A DNA stretch of 64,000 nt from assembly GCA_015277795.1 (NCBI GenBank), contig CP063848.1:1550001-1614000 (forward strand), in the 5' to 3' direction. A model generated the notes under the pieces. It was not told the DNA's origin. It saw nothing but the letters and a program-made list of their open reading frames with translations, and searched no databases. Below, piece by piece: positions 1 to 7,875 of the stretch. The DNA is from Massilia sp. UMI-21 (GTDB lineage: Bacteria > Pseudomonadota > Gammaproteobacteria > Burkholderiales > Burkholderiaceae_D). The stretch's first letter is position 1, and every line of letters starts with the position of its first letter. The position numbers were made by a program, and so were the translations under genes.

Positions 1-186
1 GGACACGGTGTTGTCCGCGCTCTGGGCGCCCGGCTGGGCGTCGACCTGGTAGAACAGGTCTTCGAACACGACGCGGTCGCGCTTGAAGCCGACGGTGTTG
101 ACGTTGGCCAGGTTGTTGGCGATCGCCTGCAGCTTGGCATCCTGTGCCTGCACGCCGGTCTTGCTGATCCACATTGCTGGATTCAT
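1..186 (-). CDS. flgG: Flagellar distal rod protein FlgG (N-terminal part, runs off window)
   Basis: The first 62 codons of FlgG, the distal-rod protein that links the proximal rod to the hook. The protein starts M-N-P-A-M-W-I-S-K-T-G and has the flagellar rod/hook N-terminal signature A-I-A-N-N-L-A-N-V-N-T-V-G-F-K, followed by F-E-D-L-F-Y-Q, which is typical of FlgG. The gene continues leftwards out of the window. It follows flgF by 28 bp on the same strand and ends the visible flgBCDEFG run; flgH, flgI and the rod-cap flgJ would be expected beyond the edge. Confidence 0.95.
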   Translation of the reverse strand, partial: MNPAMWISKTGVQAQDAKLQAIANNLANVNTVGFKRDRVVFEDLFYQVDAQPGAQSADNTVS

Positions 187-214
187 GGGATTTCCTTAAT
201 TGTGTGGTGAGGCG

Positions 215-943
215 TCAGGCGCCGATCAGGCGGTTGCCCACTTCATTCATGCTGTCGCTGGCCTTGAACAGCTTCATCTGCATCTCGAAACTGCGGTTCA
301 GGCTCATCACGGCGACCATCTCCTCGACCGCCGACACGTTGCTGCCCTCGAGGGCGCGGCCGCGCACGGTGACGTTCGGATCCGCTTCCAGCGGCTCGCC
401 CTGGCGCGACACGATCAGGCCCGCTTCGTTCTTGGTCAGGTCGAAGCCTTCGGCGTTCACCAGGCGCAGCTTGTCGACCGGCTGCATCAGGGTCGCGCCT
501 TCGGTGAGTACGGAAATCGTGCCATCGAGGCCGATCTCGACCGCCTGGTGCGGCGGCAGCACGATCGGGCCGCCTTCGCCGATCAGCGGGTGGCCGTGGA
601 CCGACAGCGCGCCGTTGGCGTCGATGTCGATGCTGCCTGCGCGGGTATACGCCTCGCCGTCGCCGTACTGGACCGCCAGGTAACCGTTGCCGTTGAGGGC
701 GACGTCGAGCGGGCGGCCGGTTTCGCGCACCGCGCCGGCGCGGGTCGAGACGGTGTCGGCGTCGACCTTCGACAGGTGCGCGCTGTCGTAGCCGTAGCCG
801 CCTTGCAGGGCCTGGGTCGCGGCCACTTCGAGGTTGGCGCGGAAGCCCGCGGTCTCGATGTTGGCCAGGTTGTTGGCGTGCACCTGCTGCGCACGCATGG
901 TGCGCTCGGCGCCGCTGACGGCGGTAAAGATCAGTTTATCCAT
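215..943 (-). CDS. flgF: Flagellar proximal rod protein FlgF
   Basis: 242 aa, normal for FlgF, a proximal-rod subunit exported by the flagellar type III system. It starts M-D-K-L-I-F-T-A-V-S-G-A and carries the rod signature N-N-L-A-N-I-E-T-A-G-F-R near residue 25. The C-terminal flg_bbr domain reads S-V-E-E-M-V-A-V-M-S-L-N-R-S-F-E-M-Q. It sits 15 bp after flgE and 28 bp before flgG, in a single minus-strand rod-hook operon. Assignment to FlgF rather than FlgG rests on the N-terminus and the immediate order. Confidence 0.95.
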   Translation of the reverse strand: MDKLIFTAVSGAERTMRAQQVHANNLANIETAGFRANLEVAATQALQGGYGYDSAHLSKVDADTVSTRAGAVRETGRPLDVALNGNGYLAVQYGDGEAYTRAGSIDIDANGALSVHGHPLIGEGGPIVLPPHQAVEIGLDGTISVLTEGATLMQPVDKLRLVNAEGFDLTKNEAGLIVSRQGEPLEADPNVTVRGRALEGSNVSAVEEMVAVMSLNRSFEMQMKLFKASDSMNEVGNRLIGA

Positions 944-958
944 GATGGGTTCCCAGGC

Positions 959-2146
959 TTACAGGGCCTGCATCAGGGCCTGCATCATCTGGTTCTCGGC
1001 GGTGATCACCTTCGAGTTGGCCTGGTAGTTGCGCTGCGAGGTCATCAGGCCGACCAGTTCCGAGGTGATGTCCACGTTCGAGCCTTCCAGCGTGCCCTTG
1101 GAGAGCTTGCCGGCCAGGCCGTTGCCCGGGGTGCTGTACAGCGGCGCGCCCGAGCCGTTGTTGGCGATCCAGCTGGTGTCGCTGGTCTGGGCCAGGCTGC
1201 CTTCGTCCGGGAAGGTGGCGATCGCCAGGGTGCCGACCACCTGCTGCTGCTCGTTGCTGTACTTGGCCAGGACCGAGCCGTCTTCGGCCAGTTCGACGCC
1301 CACGAAGGCGCCGGAGGCATAGCCGTCGCTGCGGTTGGTGGTGGTGGTCGGCTCGCCGGCGAACTGGGTGGTGCCGCTGTAGTCGACGGTGAACGCGAGC
1401 GCGGTGGCGCCTGGCGCCGGCACGGTCATCGAGGCGCTCTTCGTGCCCGGCGGCAGCTGGCCGTTGGTGTCGAAGGTGAGCTTGGTGGGTGTCGCGGTCG
1501 GCGCCGCGCCGTCGAAGGCGTAGTACACGTCGATGGTGTTGGCCGGGGTGGCGGCCTTGACGAAATACTGCGACACGGTGTGCTGGTTGCCGATCGAATC
1601 GAACAGCACCGACTGCTTGACCATGTTGTAGCTGGTCGAGTCGGCGGGGTCGAACGCGGTGCTCGGGTTTTTCCAGTCGGCCGACATGTTGCCGACAAAG
1701 CTGATGCCGGTGCTCGCCTTGGCCGGGATCTGGCCGGTCGGGATCCTGATGTCGCCCATCACGCCCAGCACGCCGCCCACGGTCGGGCCGTAGCCCTGCA
1801 CATTGCGGCCGGCGGCGTCGACCAGATAGCCATCCTTGTTGGCGTTGAAGATGCCGACGCGGGTGTACTGCATCACGCCCTGGGCGTCGCGGCTGGTGAA
1901 GAAGCCGCGGCCCTGGATGGCGGCGTCGAGGCCGCGGCCGGTGGTCTGCAGGCTGCCGTTCTGGCCGATGTTCTGGGTCAGCGAGGCGATCTCGACGCCG
2001 TTCGCCTGTTCGCCGGCATACACCGAGGCGAAGTTGGCGCGGCTGCTCTTGAAGCCGTAGGTGCTGGCGTTGGCGATGTTGTTCGAGACGGCTTCCAGCT
2101 GCTCGTTGATGGCCTGGATGCCGGACAGTGCGATATTGAAGCTCAT
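959..2146 (-). CDS. flgE: Flagellar hook protein FlgE
   Basis: 395 aa, the subunit of the flagellar hook. The N-terminus M-S-F-N-I-A-L-S-G-I-Q-A-I-N and V-S-N-N-I-A-N-A-S-T-Y-G-F-K form the conserved D0/rod signature. The middle contains the FlgE D1/D2 domain with the Y-F-V-K-A-A and Y-Y-A-F-D patches. The C-terminus, ending near T-S-Q-R-N-Y-Q-A-N-S-K-V-I, is the paired D0 helix. It follows flgD, whose product caps the growing hook, by 10 bp. Length and both terminal motifs are typical. Confidence 0.96.
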   Translation of the reverse strand: MSFNIALSGIQAINEQLEAVSNNIANASTYGFKSSRANFASVYAGEQANGVEIASLTQNIGQNGSLQTTGRGLDAAIQGRGFFTSRDAQGVMQYTRVGIFNANKDGYLVDAAGRNVQGYGPTVGGVLGVMGDIRIPTGQIPAKASTGISFVGNMSADWKNPSTAFDPADSTSYNMVKQSVLFDSIGNQHTVSQYFVKAATPANTIDVYYAFDGAAPTATPTKLTFDTNGQLPPGTKSASMTVPAPGATALAFTVDYSGTTQFAGEPTTTTNRSDGYASGAFVGVELAEDGSVLAKYSNEQQQVVGTLAIATFPDEGSLAQTSDTSWIANNGSGAPLYSTPGNGLAGKLSKGTLEGSNVDITSELVGLMTSQRNYQANSKVITAENQMMQALMQAL

Positions 2147-2156
2147 GGCGTTCCTT

Positions 2157-2855
2157 TCAGTGTTCGGTGGAGGCGAGGGCAGTGGCCTTGCCGTTGAAGC
2201 CGGTGATTGCCGATGGCGCGACGTCGCCGATGCCCGCGACCTGCAGCAGGATGCCGCCGGCGGCCGACATGCGGACGCCGTCGAGGCGGCCCGTGACTTC
2301 GACCGCGGGCCGGGTGCCGTCCGCGGCTTCGGCAGCGATGCTGTAGTTGCCCGGGGCCAGGCCGAGGGCGACCGGATCGATGGTGAAGGGCAGGTTGCCG
2401 GCGCCGTGCGAGGGCAGGCTGATACGGTGCTGCTGGCCGTCGGCGCCGGTCAGGACCAGGTTGGTGACGCTGCTGGCGCCGCCAAGCTGCACGGTGCCGC
2501 TGAGCTTGTCCTCGGCCAGGCGCACGCGGCTGGTCTCGACCGAGACCTCGCTGCCGACCTGGGCGCCCATCGCCAGCACCTGCAGGCTTTGCAGCACGCT
2601 GGCGCTGGCGCTGGTGGTCTGGGCCAGATTCTGCAGCGCTTCGGTCTGCGACAGCTGCGACAGCTGGTTGACGAACTGGCTCGGGTCCGAAGGCGCGAGC
2701 GGGTCCTGGTTGCGGATCTGGGCGACCAGCAGCTTGGTGAACATGTCCTTGTTTTCGCTGGTGGCGACGCCGGTGGAGTTGGTGGCCACCGCGTTGTCGC
2801 TGGCGGGCGTGGCCGAGGCCGGGAAGCCGAAGCCGTTGTTGGTGGTCGTGACCAT
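2157..2855 (-). CDS. flgD: Flagellar hook assembly scaffold FlgD
   Basis: 232 aa, the hook-cap scaffold needed for FlgE polymerisation. The conserved N-terminal segment is seen at about residues 36-70: D-M-F-T-K-L-L-V-A-Q-I-R-N-Q-D-P-L and P-S-Q-F-V-N-Q-L-S-Q-L-S. The C-terminal half is the FlgD Ig/tudor region, with G-A-D-G-Q-Q-H-R-I and G-N-Y-S-I-A-A-E-A. It lies between flgC (2 bp) and flgE (10 bp), the standard position, so the genes are almost certainly co-transcribed. Confidence 0.95.
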   Translation of the reverse strand: MVTTTNNGFGFPASATPASDNAVATNSTGVATSENKDMFTKLLVAQIRNQDPLAPSDPSQFVNQLSQLSQTEALQNLAQTTSASASVLQSLQVLAMGAQVGSEVSVETSRVRLAEDKLSGTVQLGGASSVTNLVLTGADGQQHRISLPSHGAGNLPFTIDPVALGLAPGNYSIAAEAADGTRPAVEVTGRLDGVRMSAAGGILLQVAGIGDVAPSAITGFNGKATALASTEH

Positions 2856-2857
2856 GA

Positions 2858-3262
2858 TCAGCCCTCGCCCATCTTCAGCAGCGACGCCTGCATGTTCTTG
2901 ATGCGGCCCATGACCTCGACGTTGGTCTCGAAGGCGCGCGAGGCGGCCATCATGTCGGCCATCTCGGCCACTTCGTTGACGTTGGCGTAGTAGACCATGC
3001 CGTCGGCGTCGGCCACCGGATTGTCCGGCTCGTACATCTTGCGCAGCGGCTCGCTCGACTGGACCACGTCCAGCACCTGTACGCGGGCGCCGCCGTCCTC
3101 GCCCATGACCGACGCGAACACCGGCTTGCGCGCGCGGTAGCCTTCGGTTTCCGAGCCGGCCACGGCGTTGGCGTTGGCCAGGTTGCTGGCGATCGTGTTC
3201 AGGCGCACGGTCTGCGCCGCCATGGCCGAACCGGCGATAGTCGAAATGTCCTTGAAGCCCAT
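2858..3262 (-). CDS. flgC: Flagellar proximal rod protein FlgC
   Basis: 134 aa, a proximal-rod subunit. It starts M-G-F-K-D-I-S-T-I-A-G-S-A-M and has the rod signature L-N-T-I-A-S-N-L-A-N-A-N-A-V. The C-terminus N-V-N-E-V-A-E-M-A-D-M-M-A-A-S-R-A-F is the classic FlgC ending. Its stop lies 2 bp before flgD. The size matches the family (about 134-140 aa). Confidence 0.95.
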   Translation of the reverse strand: MGFKDISTIAGSAMAAQTVRLNTIASNLANANAVAGSETEGYRARKPVFASVMGEDGGARVQVLDVVQSSEPLRKMYEPDNPVADADGMVYYANVNEVAEMADMMAASRAFETNVEVMGRIKNMQASLLKMGEG

Positions 3263-3289
3263 GCTGGGTATCCTGGTGAGTGGCTTGGA

Positions 3290-3649
3290 TTACTGGCCGT
3301 TGATGGCTTTGGCCAGGCCGCGCAGCTTCATGTTGATGAAGGTGAGGCTGGTCTGAAAGTCGGAAGCGTTCTGCGAGAACGCGGCCTGCTCGACGCCGAT
3401 CTCGACGGTGTTGCCGTCGGCGCTCGGGTGGAAGGGCACGCGGTACAGCGGGCCGTCGGTCGACAGGGTCGGCTCGCCCGCTTCGGCATCGATCTGCTCC
3501 TGCAGGGCCGATGCAAAGTCGATGTCGCGCGCCGTATAGCCCGGCGTGCTCTCGTTGGCGATATTGGCGGCAAGCACGCGGGTACGTTCGGCGCGCAGTT
3601 GCAGCGCGTCGGCGTGCACGCCGAGGGCTTCCTTGAAATTAATCGTCAT
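3290..3649 (-). CDS. flgB: Flagellar proximal rod protein FlgB
   Basis: 119 aa, slightly short for FlgB (usually 130-140 aa) but with the expected L-A-A-N-I-A-N-E-S-T-P-G-Y-T-A-R-D-I-D-F signature at about residues 28-47. It is the first gene of the rod-hook operon. The start codon is preceded on the minus strand by an A-G-A-G-G Shine-Dalgarno-like stretch. The 81-bp gap to the divergent flgA must hold the promoters of both units; I could not identify a convincing sigma-28 or sigma-54 box there. Confidence 0.93.
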   Translation of the reverse strand: MTINFKEALGVHADALQLRAERTRVLAANIANESTPGYTARDIDFASALQEQIDAEAGEPTLSTDGPLYRVPFHPSADGNTVEIGVEQAAFSQNASDFQTSLTFINMKLRGLAKAINGQ

Positions 3650-3730
3650 AACGAACCTCTGTCGGTGAACTGCAGTTTGTTTCTGTAAAATGGCCGCTCA
3701 TTTGTTTCGATCGCGACCCTCTATTTAACA

Positions 3731-4444
3731 ATGATTGCTTTCCGTACGGCAACCATCGGCATGCTAACATGTCTTTTATGCGCCACAGTCGATGCTGCGC
3801 AATCTATTTCTTTAACAATAGAACAAGCAGCGCGTGGACAAATCGACAAACAACTGCTAAGCAGCGGCCTGTCCGAACCACAAGTCGAACTCAGCGTGCT
3901 CAGCGCGCGTCCGGCCCCGCCATGCAGTGCGCCGGTCGAGGTCGACGCCGTCGACACCCGCCGCTTCGCGCGCATGCGCTTCGTCGCGCGCTGCCCTGTT
4001 GCGCCCGGGTGGCGCCACGATTTCGTGGTGCGCGCGCGGGTCAGCGCCCAGGTCGCCGTCAGCGCCATGCCGATCAAGGCCGGCGAAGTGCTGACCGACG
4101 AGCAGGTCACGCTCGAGCGGCGCGACGTCACCCTGATCGGCGACGCGATCGGCGCGCCCGAGGCCGCCGTCGGGCAGGCCAGCCGGCGCAGCCTGCGCGC
4201 CGGCGAAGTGCTGCGCGCCAACCAGCTGGCCGCGCCGCTCGTCGTCAAGCGCGGCGACCAGGTCCTGATGGTGGCGCGCCACGAAGGCATCGAGGTCAGC
4301 ATGGCGGGAGAGGCGCTCGACGCCGGCGCCGAGGGCGCCGTGGTGCGGGTGCGCAATGCGGCAAGCGGGCAGGTGCTGCGGATGCGCGTCACCGGCGCAG
4401 GCAGCGTCGAACCGCTCGACATGCCCGCCGGCGCCAGCCGCTGA
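3731..4444 (+). CDS. flgA: P-ring assembly chaperone FlgA
   Basis: 237 aa, the periplasmic chaperone for FlgI P-ring assembly. The N-terminus (about residues 1-23) is a Sec signal peptide with likely cleavage after V-D-A. The C-terminal SAF domain is clear: A-M-P-I-K-A-G-E-V-L-T-D-E-Q-V, then G-Q-A-S-R-R-S-L-R-A-G-E-V-L and V-K-R-G-D-Q-V-L-M-V-A. It is divergent from flgB, as in many flagellar loci, and its 3' end faces the convergent muramidase gene 16 bp away. No strong ribosome-binding site precedes this start, so a nearby alternative start is possible. Confidence 0.93.
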   Translation: MIAFRTATIGMLTCLLCATVDAAQSISLTIEQAARGQIDKQLLSSGLSEPQVELSVLSARPAPPCSAPVEVDAVDTRRFARMRFVARCPVAPGWRHDFVVRARVSAQVAVSAMPIKAGEVLTDEQVTLERRDVTLIGDAIGAPEAAVGQASRRSLRAGEVLRANQLAAPLVVKRGDQVLMVARHEGIEVSMAGEALDAGAEGAVVRVRNAASGQVLRMRVTGAGSVEPLDMPAGASR

Positions 4445-4460
4445 ATCGGCGCCGATCGGC

Positions 4461-5222
4461 TTATCCTTCGCTGCGCTGCAGTTTCGTGGCCAGGCGCTCG
4501 AGCTTGGCCGCGTACGCGGGGTCGGTGGCATAGCCGCCGCGGGCCAGGCCCTGGGCAAAGGCGCGCGCGTCGCTGCCGACGCCCAGCGCGCCCTGGTAGC
4601 GCGGGTTATCGCTCAGCATCCGCGCATAGTCGCGGAAGGCGGCGCCGGCGTCCGGGTAGGAACGGAAGCGCGCGCGCGTCTTGAGCGCGGCGCCGCCCAC
4701 GTATTCGGTGGTCGCCGATTCGTTCACCGCGCCGTCCCAGGCGGCGCCGGCCTTGATGCCGAACAGGTTGTGGCTCGATTCGCCGCCGGCGTTCTTCAGC
4801 GGACGCTGGCCCCAGCCCGATTCCAGCGCGGCGTGGGCCGACACCAGTTCCGGCGCCACCCCCAGCTGGCGCGCGGCCTGCTGCGCCCAGGGGGCGATGC
4901 TTTCGAGGAAGGCCTGCTGTTCCGGCGTGGTCGCCCCGGCGCCGACGCCATCCGTACCATCGACCCCGGTTTCCCCGCTGATCAGCCCCGCCGCACGGGC
5001 GCGCCACATGGCGCCTTCGGCCGACAGGCCCGCCGCGCCGCCGCCCGCATCGGAGCCGGCCGGGTCGCCGTTCTGGATGTAGGCGGCCACTTCGCCTTGC
5101 ACTTCGCTGAACATGCGCCCGAAACCGGGGCCGCCGCCATCCCCCAGGCCGGCGGTCGGACGGGTGCTGGCGGTGGCCGCGGTGGGCTGCAGGGAAGGCA
5201 TCGAGAAATCAGCGTGGCGCAT
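4461..5222 (-). CDS. FlgJ-like peptidoglycan hydrolase (GH73 muramidase domain only)
   Basis: 253 aa. The C-terminal 150 residues form a mannosyl-glycoprotein endo-beta-N-acetylglucosaminidase (GH73) domain like that of FlgJ: S-A-H-A-A-L-E-S-G-W-G-Q-R-P with the catalytic Glu, S-S-H-N-L-F-G-I-K, and F-R-S-Y-P-D-A-G-A-A-F. The first ~100 residues are Gly/Ala-rich and do not resemble the FlgJ rod-capping domain. It probably opens the cell wall for the rod. It overlaps flgN by 14 nt; the chosen start has G-A-G-G-A upstream, with an alternative ATG at 5201. The family is inferred from motifs. Confidence 0.88.
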   Translation of the reverse strand: MRHADFSMPSLQPTAATASTRPTAGLGDGGGPGFGRMFSEVQGEVAAYIQNGDPAGSDAGGGAAGLSAEGAMWRARAAGLISGETGVDGTDGVGAGATTPEQQAFLESIAPWAQQAARQLGVAPELVSAHAALESGWGQRPLKNAGGESSHNLFGIKAGAAWDGAVNESATTEYVGGAALKTRARFRSYPDAGAAFRDYARMLSDNPRYQGALGVGSDARAFAQGLARGGYATDPAYAAKLERLATKLQRSEG

Positions 5223-5649
5223 AGGTGTCGTCCTCGCCGTGCAGCACGCGCTGCATCACGGTGTACTGTTCGGCCAGCAGGCCGCCGTTGCGGGCCGTGG
5301 CGGCCTTGCAGGCATGCACGGTGCTCTCCAGGTCGGCCCAGGCGGCCGCCAGCGCGGCTTGTGCCGGCGCGGCCAGGCTGGCGATGAAATCGGCCATGGT
5401 CGCGCCTTCGCCCAGCAGGGCGCGCACCAGCGCGACGCGCTGCTGGCGCCGGGCTTCCATCGCATCGAGCAGGGGCGCCAGTTGTTCGGCGAGCCCGGTC
5501 AGCTCGCTGCTGCGGTGGCGCAGCGCAGCCTCGAACTGGCGTTCCAGCAGGGCCAGCACCTCGGCGCTGTCGCGCACGTCGGCCTGGACGCCATCGGCAA
5601 GCAGAAGGTTGGCCTGCTGGCGGGTCATGCGCGGCGGGTTCGGGCTCAT
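5209..5649 (-). CDS. flgN: FlgN-type export chaperone for hook-associated proteins
   Basis: 146 aa, almost entirely predicted alpha-helix, with heptad-like Leu/Ala patterning (for example A-L-L-E-R-Q-F-E-A-A-L-R). FlgN chaperones FlgK and FlgL to the export gate. Sequence conservation in this family is low, so the call relies on size, helicity and position directly after flgM, with which it shares an ATGA stop-start overlap. An internal Met at residue 8 is an alternative start. The downstream muramidase gene overlaps its 3' end. Confidence 0.8.
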   Translation of the reverse strand: MSPNPPRMTRQQANLLLADGVQADVRDSAEVLALLERQFEAALRHRSSELTGLAEQLAPLLDAMEARRQQRVALVRALLGEGATMADFIASLAAPAQAALAAAWADLESTVHACKAATARNGGLLAEQYTVMQRVLHGEDDTYAPR

Positions 5650-5930
5650 CCGCGGCCTCCGCCGTGGAAGCGCTGGATCAGGCCGGCCAGGCGGCCCGGA
5701 TCGAAGGGCAGCTCGCCCTTGGCCAGCGCGTCGCGCAGTTCGGCCACGCGGGCGGCGTCGAAATCGGGCATCGCGCGCAGGGCGCCGGCCGCCGGCTGCA
5801 GCACCTCGGATTGCAGGGCGGGAGCGGCGCCGCCCGACCTTGCGGCCTCGGCAGGCGCCGGCACGCTTTCCACCGTCGTGCGCTGGATGCCGACGGTGGC
5901 GGTGGGGACAATCGCGCCGGTGATTTTCAT
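5646..5930 (-). CDS. flgM: Anti-sigma-28 factor FlgM
   Basis: 94 aa from the start chosen here. FlgM holds sigma-28 (FliA) inactive until the hook is finished and FlgM is exported. The C-terminal part R-V-A-E-L-R-D-A-L-A-K-G-E-L-P-F-D-P is the sigma-binding helical region; the N-terminus is disordered in composition. The ATG at 5930 (M-K-I-T-G) has a G-A-G-G-A site about 8 nt upstream, so it is preferred over an in-frame ATG at 5963. The stop overlaps the flgN start (ATGA). Its target sigma factor lies about 2 kb upstream in the same strand order. Confidence 0.88.
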   Translation of the reverse strand: MKITGAIVPTATVGIQRTTVESVPAPAEAARSGGAAPALQSEVLQPAAGALRAMPDFDAARVAELRDALAKGELPFDPGRLAGLIQRFHGGGRG

Positions 5931-5973
5931 GCGGGTTCCTCGGGTTTTCGATTGAATGCTCATGTGCTGGCCC

Positions 5974-6918
5974 TTACTTCGGCAACTGGCCGCGCAGCCG
6001 GTCCAGGGCGGCGCCGTCCTGCATCTCGATCGACGCTTCCTTTCCCAGCGGGGTGGTGGCGCCGGGCTTGCCGAACATCGCAGCGACCAGGCGCGACTGC
6101 TTGCTGGTCAGGATCAGCAGCTCGATGCGGCGGTTCACGCCTGCCAGCGGCTGCTGCGCGTCGATCGGCGCGCGGTCGGCCATGCCGACCACCTGCAGCA
6201 CGCTCACGCTGCGCATGCCGCCGTCCATCAGTTCGGCTCGGGCCGACAATGCACGGTCGGTCGACAGCGCCCAGTTCGAATAGCCGCCCTTGTCGGAGCC
6301 GGCGAAGCGCGACGAGTCGGTGTGGCCCACGATCAGCATCTGGTTTTCCATCTGCGCGAACAGCGGTCCCATCTTGCGCAACAGCTTCACGAAGCGGCCG
6401 GTGGGCAGCGCGCTGCCACGCATGAACATGCCCTGGCGGTCGGTATCGTGCAGCATCACGCGCAGGCCGTACGGGGTGACCACGGCGTCGAGGTTGGCGG
6501 CCAGGCCCGCTTCCTGGCTCATCTCGCCCAGCGCCTTCGACAGCGCCGCCAGGTCGGCGGGCGATTCGTAGGCCACGCGCGGCTGGCTGGGCGCACCCGG
6601 ATCGTTGCTGCCGCTGCTGCCGGCGGTCGGCAGCTGGAAGCGTTCGATCATGCTGCCGCTCGGCTCGGAAGCGATCGCCGGCTTGTGGCCCATGCCCTCG
6701 AGCATACCGCTGTCGGTGGCGTCGCGCACGATTTTCTTGAGATTCTGTTGTTCGCGCGAGGCAATCAACCAGAGGACGAGAAAGAGTGCCATCAATGCCA
6801 GGCAGAAGTCGGCGAAGGCCACTTTCCAGGCGCCGCCGTGCTCGTCGTGCGCGTGCTTGCCGCCGCCGCGCTTGACGATGGTGGCTTCGTGCTTGTCTTT
6901 GGTGCCCGACACGATCAA
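5974..6918 (-). CDS. motB: Flagellar motor stator protein MotB (LafU-like)
   Basis: 314 aa. The basic, His-rich N-terminus is followed by one transmembrane helix at about residues 30-53 (W-K-V-A-F-A-D-F-C-L-A-L-M-A-L-F), containing the proton-carrying Asp37. The periplasmic half is an OmpA-like peptidoglycan-binding domain, with L-I-V-G-H-T-D-S and V-N-R-R-I-E-L-L-I. With MotA it forms the stator. It starts within the motA stop region (4-nt overlap). Location next to fliA and fliL corresponds to lafU in lateral flagellar loci. Confidence 0.93.
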   Translation of the reverse strand: MIVSGTKDKHEATIVKRGGGKHAHDEHGGAWKVAFADFCLALMALFLVLWLIASREQQNLKKIVRDATDSGMLEGMGHKPAIASEPSGSMIERFQLPTAGSSGSNDPGAPSQPRVAYESPADLAALSKALGEMSQEAGLAANLDAVVTPYGLRVMLHDTDRQGMFMRGSALPTGRFVKLLRKMGPLFAQMENQMLIVGHTDSSRFAGSDKGGYSNWALSTDRALSARAELMDGGMRSVSVLQVVGMADRAPIDAQQPLAGVNRRIELLILTSKQSRLVAAMFGKPGATTPLGKEASIEMQDGAALDRLRGQLPK

Positions 6919-7826
6919 CCCGCCATGCGGTCGGTGCCGCGACGCCGCTTGTTCTGCGACTCATCCTCGCCGCCCATCGCATTGATCCACTGTTCCAGCT
7001 GGGCGAAGCTGGGCTTGGTGTTCAGCTGGATCAGGCGGCGGCCGGCATCGATCGCCAGCAGGGCCGGCTTGCCGGCCACGTGGGTGCACAGCACCACCTT
7101 CACGGTTTCCATGGTCGAGGCTTCGGAATTGACCGACTGCTTCATCAGGTTGGCCAGCGGTTCCAGCAGGCCGTAGCAGAAGAAGATACCGATGAAGGTG
7201 CCGACCATCGCGGCGCCGATCTTTTCGGCGATCTCGCCCGAGTCGGCGCCGCCCGACACCGAGAACATCGCCATCACGATCCCCAGCACCGCGGCCAGGA
7301 TGCCGAAGCCCGGCATCGCCTCGGCGATCTTCTGCAGCGACTTGGCCGGCTGGGTGAGTTCTTCGTGGATGGCTTCGAGTTCCTGTTCCAGCACGCCTTC
7401 CAGTTCGTGCGCGTTGATCTTGCCCATCGCCATCAGGCGGAAATTGTCGACGATGAAAGCCAGCAGCTTCGGCTCGTCCAGCACGCGCGGATAGCGCTGG
7501 AACAGCGGGCTTTCCGACGGCGCCTCGACGTGCGCGTCCAGGGCCTTCAGGCCGCCGGCGGCGGTCTGCAGCAGTTCGTACATCAGCAGCAGCAGCTGGC
7601 GCTGGAATTCCGAATCGTGCTTCTTGCGCGCGGCGACCTTCTTGAGCTGGTGGGCCAGTTCGGCCAGCACGTGCTTCGGATTGCCGAGCACGAGCGCGCC
7701 GAGGGCCGCGCCGCCGATGATCAGGAGTTCGGTCGGGTGGAAGATCGCGGAGAAGGTGCCACCCATCAGGGTGAAACCTCCGAACACGCACCCGAGCACG
7801 ATTGCGATACCGAGTAATTGCTGCAT
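6915..7826 (-). CDS. motA: Flagellar motor stator protein MotA (LafT-like)
   Basis: 303 aa with four hydrophobic segments, at about residues 3-23, 29-48, 168-188 and 200-222, the MotA plan. The large cytoplasmic loop between TM2 and TM3 contains R-Y-P-R-V-L-D-E-P-K, the charged region that contacts FliG, and A-M-P-G-F-G-I-L-A-A-V-L-G-I-V contains the conserved Pro at the channel. It lies upstream of and overlaps motB. Upstream neighbours fliA and fliL match the lafF-lafS-lafT-lafU order. Confidence 0.95.
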   Translation of the reverse strand: MQQLLGIAIVLGCVFGGFTLMGGTFSAIFHPTELLIIGGAALGALVLGNPKHVLAELAHQLKKVAARKKHDSEFQRQLLLLMYELLQTAAGGLKALDAHVEAPSESPLFQRYPRVLDEPKLLAFIVDNFRLMAMGKINAHELEGVLEQELEAIHEELTQPAKSLQKIAEAMPGFGILAAVLGIVMAMFSVSGGADSGEIAEKIGAAMVGTFIGIFFCYGLLEPLANLMKQSVNSEASTMETVKVVLCTHVAGKPALLAIDAGRRLIQLNTKPSFAQLEQWINAMGGEDESQNKRRRGTDRMAG

Positions 7827-7875
7827 GACGTACTGCCTTTCTTGTTGGCCTGCTTATTTATCTATCTTGGTCCGC

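Noticed and set aside
200..2197. Long plus-strand open frame antisense to flgF and flgE
   Set aside because: It mirrors the high-GC third-codon pattern of the real minus-strand genes, is His/Gly/Arg/Ala-rich, and has no domain. Similar long frames opposite fliD-fliH, acs, fumarase and the GT41 gene were dropped for the same reason.
5931..5963. N-terminal extension of FlgM from an ATG at 5963
   Set aside because: The internal ATG at 5930 has a proper ribosome-binding site and gives the normal M-K-I start.
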